22,550 nucleotides of DNA from Bacteroidales bacterium UBA3824 (GTDB lineage Bacteria; Bacteroidota; Bacteroidia; Bacteroidales; UBA3824). The stretch covers positions 1 to 22,550 of the forward strand of contig DGIK01000042.1 in the NCBI GenBank assembly GCA_002393195.1, read 5' to 3'. Within the stretch, counting starts at the first letter, position 1; each line of letters starts with the position of its first letter. A program made the position numbers and the translations under genes. The notes beneath the pieces are model-generated. The model saw only the letters and a list, made by a program, of their open reading frames with translations, was not told the origin of the DNA and did not search any database. This document shows, piece after piece, positions 7,122 to 12,722 of this stretch.

Positions 7122-7145
7122 CCACGTAATTAATACAATCAAAAA

Positions 7146-8648
7146 ATGGCTAAAAATAAATACGATGTCTTTATAAGTTGGCACAATGATCCCAATCATG
7201 TGGGTAGCCGTATTGCGGATAGGCTTCAAGAGTTTATCCAAGATGAGGTGTTTAATAAAAGCATTGATGTGTTTGCCTCTAATGTTGATATAATGGGACG
7301 TTGGAGAGAAGAGTTAAAACAAGCTCTAAATTCCACTGAGTGTGGAATTTTAATTCTAACACCTGAAGCATTGGATAGTTCTTGGATGAGTTACGAATAT
7401 GGAGTCCTGCATGGTCGAGAAAAAAAAGTGTTTCAGTTTTCCTTTCTCAATACTAAAAAAGATACATCGAAAACACCTTTTTTAGTTAATCAATGTTTAG
7501 ATTTAAATGAAATAGATTTATCAAAACCTGAAAAATGTAATTTATTTCATGTTTTGGGGGAAATATATGAAGTTATAAGCGAAGTTGCGGCAAAAGATGT
7601 AAATCGTAATCAGTTGTTGTTGCCTTATGAAACTGTTATCAAAAATTTCAAAGATAATATAGAAAAGTTTAAATACGACATTGACATCATTATACAAAAT
7701 ATTAATAAATCCTATGTTCGTAATTATGCTATTCGTGAACAAAATACTAAGACTCTCAAAGAGAAGGAGACTAAAATTAGTATATATAAGAAAACGTTGG
7801 ATACGCTTAAAAAGAAGTGGGAAGATATTATCGGAACAAACAAAAGAATAAAGCAAGATTATGAACTTCAAAAGAAAAGGAATAAAGTTCTTCTATCTGA
7901 AAATTTAAACCTAAAAGAACAAATAGAAAGACAAACAAACACAGTTTTCTGTGAGAGAGAGACAATTCAAGTTGGAGATATATGTTTTGATATGATATTA
8001 GTTGAAGGAAATCAAAACATTAGCAAATTCTACATAGGTGAAACACAAGTTACTCAGGGTATGTGGAATGCTGTAATGGGTGACAATGATAATCCAAGTT
8101 TTTTCAACAAGGAACGACTAAAGATAAAAGACTCTTCGGAATATCCTGTGGAAAATGTTTCATGGAAAGTCATTGTTAATGATTTTTTGCCAAAATTAAA
8201 TGGAAAAACAGGAAAAGAATTTCGCTTGCCTACTGTAACAGAATGGGAATATGCCGCACATGCGGGCAAAATAAAAGAACAATTTGAATATAGTGGCGAT
8301 AGAGATTATCGCAAAGTCGCTTGGTGCTCTGACAATTCGCAAGGAAGTACACATCCCGTTATATCAAGGGAGATGCACCCAAATAAACTTAGCATTTATG
8401 GTATGTCTGGCAATGTCTGGGAATGGTGCGATGATTGTTCCATTTTGGATAATAACCGTGTATTATGTGGTGGGTCATGGAACGATATCGCATATTTCTG
8501 CCGTATATCGTATCATTCCTATTTCAACTCTAACAATAAAAGAAATGATATTGGATTTCGTTTGGTTTTAGATTCACAATTTGGTGAAAACGAGAATCCG
8601 TCGGACCATGATGCCGCCTTATCTCTTATTCATTCAGAAAATTCTTAA
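7146..8648 (+). CDS. TIR domain - coiled coil - FGE/SUMF1-like (C-type-lectin fold) fusion protein
   Basis: A 500-residue cytosolic protein with no signal peptide. Residues 1 to about 150 form a TIR-like domain: KYDVFISWHNDP at the N-terminus, a TECGILILTPEAL strand, then SSWMSYEYG, in which E84 is in the position of the NADase glutamate of TIR enzymes. Residues about 165-270 are Lys/Glu/Asn-rich and predicted coiled coil. Residues about 276-478 are a formylglycine-generating-enzyme-like domain: FYIGETQVTQGMWNAVMG, RLPTVTEWEYAAHAG, LSIYGMSGNVWEWCDD, GGSWNDIAYFCR and NDIGFRLV. The C-x4-C catalytic pair of true FGE is not present (only C452 remains near the end), so this is probably a binding module, not an enzyme. 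Bacterial TIR proteins often cleave NAD or make signal nucleotides in antiviral defence; that role here is inference. The 3' end overlaps the convergent lipoprotein gene by 23 bp. Confidence 0.85.
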   Translation: MAKNKYDVFISWHNDPNHVGSRIADRLQEFIQDEVFNKSIDVFASNVDIMGRWREELKQALNSTECGILILTPEALDSSWMSYEYGVLHGREKKVFQFSFLNTKKDTSKTPFLVNQCLDLNEIDLSKPEKCNLFHVLGEIYEVISEVAAKDVNRNQLLLPYETVIKNFKDNIEKFKYDIDIIIQNINKSYVRNYAIREQNTKTLKEKETKISIYKKTLDTLKKKWEDIIGTNKRIKQDYELQKKRNKVLLSENLNLKEQIERQTNTVFCERETIQVGDICFDMILVEGNQNISKFYIGETQVTQGMWNAVMGDNDNPSFFNKERLKIKDSSEYPVENVSWKVIVNDFLPKLNGKTGKEFRLPTVTEWEYAAHAGKIKEQFEYSGDRDYRKVAWCSDNSQGSTHPVISREMHPNKLSIYGMSGNVWEWCDDCSILDNNRVLCGGSWNDIAYFCRISYHSYFNSNNKRNDIGFRLVLDSQFGENENPSDHDAALSLIHSENS

Positions 8649-9480
8649 TATATGTTTGAGTACTTGTAAGATTCGCATCGGTTTCCACAATGGATATTTT
8701 TTCAATACCCATAGATTTAAACCAATTTTCAAGAATTTGAATCATTTTGTACTTGTGAGACGTTTTTTTAGGATTTATTTCAAGCACCAAAACTTCAAGC
8801 CCTTTATTAGCGAGTTCGCCTTTTCGCTTGTCAATAAGCGAAATTTCCTGTTTGCTTTCCAATAATTTTGGAACAATGTACGAATACGAGCAACAGCCTT
8901 CCTGTAAAAGATTATTCTCATGAAAGATAAATCCATCAGTCAAAATCACAAGAATATTCCTCGCACCGTGTTCGATACATAAATTATCTACTTTTTTACA
9001 TCTGAAAAAATCCCAAATGTCGCATCCTGGCCATTTGTTACTTGCTAAGGCTTTATGATATATTTTTGCTATAAGTTCGGGAAATTTTTCGTGCATCGCA
9101 TCTAGTGCGTCACGTTTCCCTACACCATTTTCTTTGCTTATATCAACAACGAGGTGTTTGGATAAGTCATAAATATTGGCATCTTGTGGTACAGGATAGA
9201 AGAGTATTCTCATCTTGTTTTTACTTGTAAAAATGTTAAAACCTGACGTTTTTGAACGGAAATAATCAATCAAGTAATTGATTATTACCGTATCTCGACA
9301 CATCTGATTCGGCATAAGGCTTTTGTCGGCAATTCTGTCCGAGAGATCAAGAAACACTGACAAGTTCAAAGGTTGTTCCGACAAAGTGTCATCGTTTATT
9401 TGCACATCACTACCACAACCGTTGCACGATGGAAAAAACGATACAGCGAACAATAATATAATTAAAATATTTATTTTCAT
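8626..9480 (-). CDS. VWA-like lipoprotein
   Basis: A 284-residue lipoprotein. The signal MKINILIILLFAVSFFPSC has a lipobox-like F-P-S-C with lipidation at C19, followed by an unusual N-G-C. The mature part begins with NLSVFLDLSDRIADK and later has ARNILVILTDGFIF, the spacing of a von Willebrand A domain: strand 1 with a DxSx(S) metal site, then a TDG strand. The metal motif is incomplete, DLSDR instead of DxSxS, so metal binding is uncertain. Expected location is the periplasm-facing side of a membrane. It lies 8 nt downstream of the coiled-coil membrane protein gene and probably forms an operon with it. Its last 23 bp overlap the end of the convergent TIR fusion gene. I do not recognise a named family. 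Confidence 0.7.
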   Translation of the reverse strand: MKINILIILLFAVSFFPSCNGCGSDVQINDDTLSEQPLNLSVFLDLSDRIADKSLMPNQMCRDTVIINYLIDYFRSKTSGFNIFTSKNKMRILFYPVPQDANIYDLSKHLVVDISKENGVGKRDALDAMHEKFPELIAKIYHKALASNKWPGCDIWDFFRCKKVDNLCIEHGARNILVILTDGFIFHENNLLQEGCCSYSYIVPKLLESKQEISLIDKRKGELANKGLEVLVLEINPKKTSHKYKMIQILENWFKSMGIEKISIVETDANLTSTQTYIKNFLNE

Positions 9481-9488
9481 AATAATAA

Positions 9489-10709
9489 TTAATGTTTGTG
9501 TTGTAACAATCCAAAATTATCTAATTCGTTTTGGAATATTCTATTAGCTTCCTCCATAGAATCCTTATCTTTGGAAAGGGCTTTCATCATCTGCAGCCAT
9601 CCGACAAAGAAACTATAAACACCTTTTTCAATTTTCTCATCATATATAACCACGTTGCTATTAAGCCTTTCTGTCAATATACGAATATTAGATGCTAACG
9701 TTTCTATTTGGGATAACATTTCTGAAACATCTTTGGTTTTGTTTTCAATTATTGTTTCAAAATTTTGTATATTGGAATTGGTTTCGCTTAGTCGGACCTT
9801 TTTAAGGTTGATTTTGCTGTATGCTGACATTGTTGCATCGAAAACAAACCCCCAAATAATATAAACGATAAATCCACAAAATATAACAGTCCATGTATTG
9901 ACATCGGACAAAGCCATTGAAATCGTGTATTGTTCTCCTTTGGGGTATTTGTTAATCACAATACCACACTCATGAAGGAAATCTCCAATTTTGTAAGCCA
10001 AAATACAGTCTAACATCAATGTAACTAACAAGACCGCAGGAATTTTTACATATTTTATCTTATTAGTTTCCTTAGAAAAAATATGCAGTAAATAACCTAA
10101 ACCGAGGAAAATAATAGGTGCACATAATACAAATATAATCGTTGATGTACTTGCATTAGAAGCATTTATCAATGCTTTTGCATCAAAAAAAGTGTTCAAA
10201 TCATTTACAGCTTTTGTGTCTCGGAAAAAGGCTGAAAAGAACATCGAACTATAAAACACAAATAAATACACCGTAAGAGGCAACAATATTATAATGCCGA
10301 TAAGCATTTTTATGAACTCTTCTTTGTTAATGCTTTCGTCATCTTTCTCAATGTCGTCGCGTTCTTTTTTCAAATCGTCAATTTTCTTTTGCAAATCTTC
10401 GATTTCGGTATTCCTTCCATTAATTTTGTCGTTTAGTATTTTTATTTCACTATCATAATTGTGAATTTGCGTTTCATATTGTACTTTGGTTTTTGCAAGT
10501 TCTTCCTCATTCACGTCAAATTCCGCAATAATATCGTGTCTAACCTTTTGTAAATACGATGCCAAAGTGTCCAAATCACCTCTTACACTTGCGCAAATTT
10601 GTTTGCCTTTTTCTTCATAGGACATATTATCTCCCAAAATGTCATTTTCGACATCCTCGGTTTTCTTTGTGGAGTCATCCATTGCCGATGGTTCGTTGAT
10701 TTTGTCCAT
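9489..10709 (-). CDS. Coiled-coil membrane protein with four predicted transmembrane helices
   Basis: A 406-residue protein with no family I recognise. Residues about 30-128 are acidic and then strongly coiled coil (heptad-like IEDLQKKIDDLKKERDDIEK). Hydrophobic segments follow at about 134-158, 188-211, 222-241 and 273-292, suggesting four membrane spans with both termini in the cytosol. A second coiled coil lies at about 300-345, and a C-terminal segment carries FFVGWLQMM. It precedes the VWA-like lipoprotein gene by 8 nt, so the two products likely act together across the inner membrane. The mRNA probably starts upstream of, or within, the structured RNA at 10742-10928, since no separate -7 element was found between it and the ATG. 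Base composition is A+T-rich, like the TIR gene. Confidence 0.75.
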   Translation of the reverse strand: MDKINEPSAMDDSTKKTEDVENDILGDNMSYEEKGKQICASVRGDLDTLASYLQKVRHDIIAEFDVNEEELAKTKVQYETQIHNYDSEIKILNDKINGRNTEIEDLQKKIDDLKKERDDIEKDDESINKEEFIKMLIGIIILLPLTVYLFVFYSSMFFSAFFRDTKAVNDLNTFFDAKALINASNASTSTIIFVLCAPIIFLGLGYLLHIFSKETNKIKYVKIPAVLLVTLMLDCILAYKIGDFLHECGIVINKYPKGEQYTISMALSDVNTWTVIFCGFIVYIIWGFVFDATMSAYSKINLKKVRLSETNSNIQNFETIIENKTKDVSEMLSQIETLASNIRILTERLNSNVVIYDEKIEKGVYSFFVGWLQMMKALSKDKDSMEEANRIFQNELDNFGLLQHKH

Positions 10710-10741
10710 TTTTTATTGTTTTGTTTAGTTTAACAATGTGA

Positions 10742-10928
10742 CAAAAAAAGAAAGGTGTAGACTTCTCCATAGTTTGATGAAGGCCTACCACAGCCCCATA
10801 GTTACTACAAAGAATGCCCACTCCTTATGCAGATGTGAGCATTTGCCGAACTGACAACTATATGCTGAAATTGTGGTAGTTTTCATCAAGTCAGTTCACG
10901 CAAACGCTCTTTCTGTTTATGTCTTTTA
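10742..10928 (-). ncRNA. Structured RNA of about 187 nt, 6S-RNA-like candidate
   Basis: This gap between the coiled-coil gene and vapC is 338 bp without a gene, and it holds a rod-like fold. Nested pairings (+ coordinates) are: AGAAAG 10749-10754 with CTTTCT 10909-10914; TTGATGAA 10774-10781 with TTCATCAA 10882-10889; CTACCACA 10785-10792 with TGTGGTAG 10872-10879; ATAGTT 10798-10803 with AACTAT 10856-10861; and AATGCCCAC 10813-10821 with GTGAGCATT 10835-10843, with a 13-nt loop. Internal bubbles separate the stems. The minus strand is favoured: a consensus promoter lies just upstream and a run of seven T follows the last stem at 10748-10742. Length, closing stem, bubbles and apical hairpin resemble 6S RNA, but I cannot confirm the family. 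It could instead be a long 5' leader of the membrane protein gene. Confidence 0.5.
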
Positions 10929-10934
10929 TCGCTA

Positions 10935-10966
10935 CAAATATACAATTAGATTTTCTAAATCACCAA
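10935..10966 (-). promoter_or_regulatory. Promoter of the structured RNA
   Basis: Minus-strand TTG at 10966-10964, 21 nt, then TATATTTG at 10942-10935, a full consensus match. The predicted start is near 10928. No equivalent element was seen for the + strand, which is why the RNA is assigned to the minus strand. Confidence 0.6.
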
Positions 10967-11047
10967 ATTTTTCCCATAATTTTTTTGAAAAAAATATAAA
11001 ATGATTCTATGATGCTGATTAACAATTATTTCCGAAAAGGAAAGCTT

Positions 11048-11470
11048 TTAGAAATTAGACACCAAATCCAATCCCTGCGCTCGGTAGAACGGGAATTTTC
11101 GGTCGCTTGAAATAAGCGTCATACCCACAGTCATTGCGTGGGCAATGATGATATGGTCTGACGGGTCGTAGTGTTGCTCCGCCTCGTTGATTTGCAGTTG
11201 CGCCATCTTTTGGATTACATTGATGTCAACGTTGAGAATCGTTACATTGTAATCCGTCTTTATCGCTTCAACCAGTTCGTCGGCTGTTTTCCACTTGTGG
11301 GCGAGCAGATTTTTTCTTCGATGAGCCACAACAAGTTCTTTGACTGTTTCAAGACTGATATACAGCAGATTGTCATAGTCATCTACAATTGTACGAACAT
11401 CATCTGTCAATCTGTCTCTTTCATCTATCATACAATAGTAGATGTTTGTGTCGAGCATATATCGAGCCAT
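11048..11470 (-). CDS. vapC: PIN-domain toxin, VapC family
   Basis: A 140-residue PIN-domain ribonuclease of the type that cleaves tRNA or rRNA when released from its antitoxin. Acidic metal-binding positions are visible: MLDTN at the N-terminus (Asp7), a central ETVKEL glutamate, and YDPSDHIIIAHA followed by LISSDRKF. Length is normal for VapC. The frame can be extended to a TTG at 11479, but ATG at 11470 gives MARYMLDTN, the standard start. The partner gene upstream ends at 11476, leaving 5 nt between the genes, the usual arrangement of an antitoxin-toxin operon. Toxicity is inferred from family membership. Confidence 0.88.
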   Translation of the reverse strand: MARYMLDTNIYYCMIDERDRLTDDVRTIVDDYDNLLYISLETVKELVVAHRRKNLLAHKWKTADELVEAIKTDYNVTILNVDINVIQKMAQLQINEAEQHYDPSDHIIIAHAMTVGMTLISSDRKFPFYRAQGLDLVSNF

Positions 11471-11475
11471 CGTTA

Positions 11476-11697
11476 TCAATTGTAAAGTTTGATTTTGGAA
11501 TCAGAATCGAAGGAAAAGCCTGGCGCAAGACTCAACGTTCCTTGCGATTTTTCCATATTGATCCGCCTCCTTGCACAAATTCTTTTCTTGACGATGACAG
11601 GAACTTTCTCCCAATCGACAAACTCCCAAAGCAAATCATCGGTTTCTTTGGTGGCGGCGAGCTCTTCTTCGGTGAACTCTGATACGTAATTTCCCAT
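11476..11697 (-). CDS. Small protein upstream of VapC, presumed antitoxin
   Basis: A 73-residue protein, MGNYVSEFTEEELAATKETD at the N-terminus and rich in Lys/Arg in the middle. I do not recognise a DNA-binding fold with confidence. Its position and tight spacing (stop 5 nt before the vapC ATG, same strand) make it the likely antitoxin that neutralises VapC and autoregulates the operon. The C-terminal half, GTLSLAPGFSFDSDSKIKLYN without its last residue, may wrap the toxin. Start ATG at 11697 is the first in frame. A -7-like element lies about 30 nt upstream. Confidence 0.7.
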   Translation of the reverse strand: MGNYVSEFTEEELAATKETDDLLWEFVDWEKVPVIVKKRICARRRINMEKSQGTLSLAPGFSFDSDSKIKLYN

Positions 11698-11726
11698 AGC
11701 GTTTTGTTTTTTAGTTATTATGGGTG

Positions 11727-11734
11727 CAAATATA
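11727..11734 (-). promoter_or_regulatory. -7 element upstream of the antitoxin-vapC pair
   Basis: Minus-strand TATATTTG at 11734-11727 fits TAnnTTTG, 29 nt before the ATG at 11697. A TTG at the usual -33 distance is missing (nearest is 14 nt upstream), so the promoter may be weak or regulated. Confidence 0.4.
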
Positions 11735-11777
11735 TAAAAAATCTATCACAAACACACCATTATTTCGTTTTTTTATA

Positions 11778-11785
11778 TATCTTTA
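11778..11785 (+). promoter_or_regulatory. Possible -7 element of the DUF3298 gene
   Basis: TATCTTTA differs from TAnnTTTG only in the last base and lies 26 nt before the ATG at 11812. No TTG is seen at -33, so support is weak. Confidence 0.3.
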
Positions 11786-11811
11786 CCCCGAAAAAAATAG
11801 TATAAACACTA

Positions 11812-12627
11812 ATGAAAAGAATACTTTACATATTAATAATTCCCATCATCGTCCTTGTCGGCTGCAACGGCTGCAACAAGGCAACTAATGCAGCAGGTAA
11901 CGCGGCGCAGCAATCTGATAAACAGGATGCTGTGCAGATTGTTTTTGCTGCAGCGAATGAGGATACCACGGTGGTGCATACCGATGGCGTTGAGTGTCAA
12001 ATCTCTGTCGTCCTGTATTATGCAATGGGCGGGGCTGTTGCAGATTCAGTCAATGCCGCAATCTTGAATTGTGGCTTGATTCCGAAAAATTGTCTCGGTA
12101 GCTGTAAGGCTGAGGATATGCCCAACAGGGCTAATGACATTGCCAAACATTACGTAAAATCTTTCTTGGAGAACGACCTCGATTTGCCATACGACAATCC
12201 GCAATTGTTTTTTGATGCTTATAGTAAAATGTTCTTTGGTCGCGACAGCATCATTTGTTATGAATACGGCTACGATTCATTTATGGGCGGAGTGCGCAAC
12301 AATTATCAAATGGTGTCATTGAATTTTGACCTCAAGACAGGTAAATTGATAAAGCTGAAAGACTTCATCAAACCCGAGGCGGAGGGCAAAATCACCGAAT
12401 TGATTGTTGCAGATGTTATAAAACAATTTGACGACTGTACGTCGTTGCAGGATTTGCAGGACAACCATTTGATATTCAGCGAATTTGACCCATACGTCCC
12501 CGAAAATTTTGTCATCGGCAAAGATTTCGTGGAGTTCATTTACCAACACGAGGAAATTGCCCCGTATGCTGTTGGTTTTGTCACTGCAAAGATTCCGTAC
12601 AAGGATTTGGAGGGATGTCTGCGGTAA
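11812..12627 (+). CDS. DUF3298 (RsiV-like) domain lipoprotein
   Basis: A 271-residue lipoprotein. The signal ends in LVGC with C18 as the lipid site, followed by N-G-C, the same triplet seen after the lipid cysteine of the VWA-like protein. The C-terminal region from about residue 167 (MVSLNFDLKTGKLIKLKDF, later FVEFIYQHEEIAPYAVG and TAKIPYKDL) matches DUF3298, the domain shared with the lysozyme-binding anti-sigma factor RsiV. The region before it resembles the accompanying DUF4163 domain. No sigma factor gene is nearby, so an anti-sigma role is not supported; these proteins are often stand-alone cell-envelope proteins. Downstream lies a 28-bp palindrome and then the alpha-2-macroglobulin-like gene, 95 nt away on the same strand. 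Confidence 0.8.
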   Translation: MKRILYILIIPIIVLVGCNGCNKATNAAGNAAQQSDKQDAVQIVFAAANEDTTVVHTDGVECQISVVLYYAMGGAVADSVNAAILNCGLIPKNCLGSCKAEDMPNRANDIAKHYVKSFLENDLDLPYDNPQLFFDAYSKMFFGRDSIICYEYGYDSFMGGVRNNYQMVSLNFDLKTGKLIKLKDFIKPEAEGKITELIVADVIKQFDDCTSLQDLQDNHLIFSEFDPYVPENFVIGKDFVEFIYQHEEIAPYAVGFVTAKIPYKDLEGCLR

Positions 12628-12640
12628 CGATGGGGGCACG

Positions 12641-12668
12641 GTAGAGACGCGATTAATCGCGTCTCTAC
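12641..12668. repeat. Perfect 28-bp palindrome (dispersed REP-like element)
   Basis: GTAGAGACGCGATT at 12641-12654 is followed directly by its reverse complement at 12655-12668, giving a loop-free perfect palindrome between two co-directional genes. Similar GTAGAGACGCG...CGCGTCTCTAC palindromes are, to my knowledge, dispersed in several bacterial phyla. No T-run follows, so it is not a standard terminator, though the transcript could form a 12-13 bp hairpin. Confidence 0.85.
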
Positions 12669-12722
12669 AGACAACGAAACGATAAACACATTAAAAATTA
12701 ACAATAAAAAACCAAATCAATT

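Noticed and set aside
8463..8561. Active formylglycine-generating enzyme
   Set aside because: The cysteine pair needed for catalysis is absent (only C452 present) and no sulfatase gene is nearby.
10774..10889. Inverted repeats as insertion-element ends or recombination sites
   Set aside because: No transposase or recombinase frame lies between them, and further nested complementary segments inside point to RNA folding instead.
11471..11479. TTG start for VapC overlapping the antitoxin stop
   Set aside because: ATG at 11470 gives the standard PIN N-terminus; the TTG adds only three residues.
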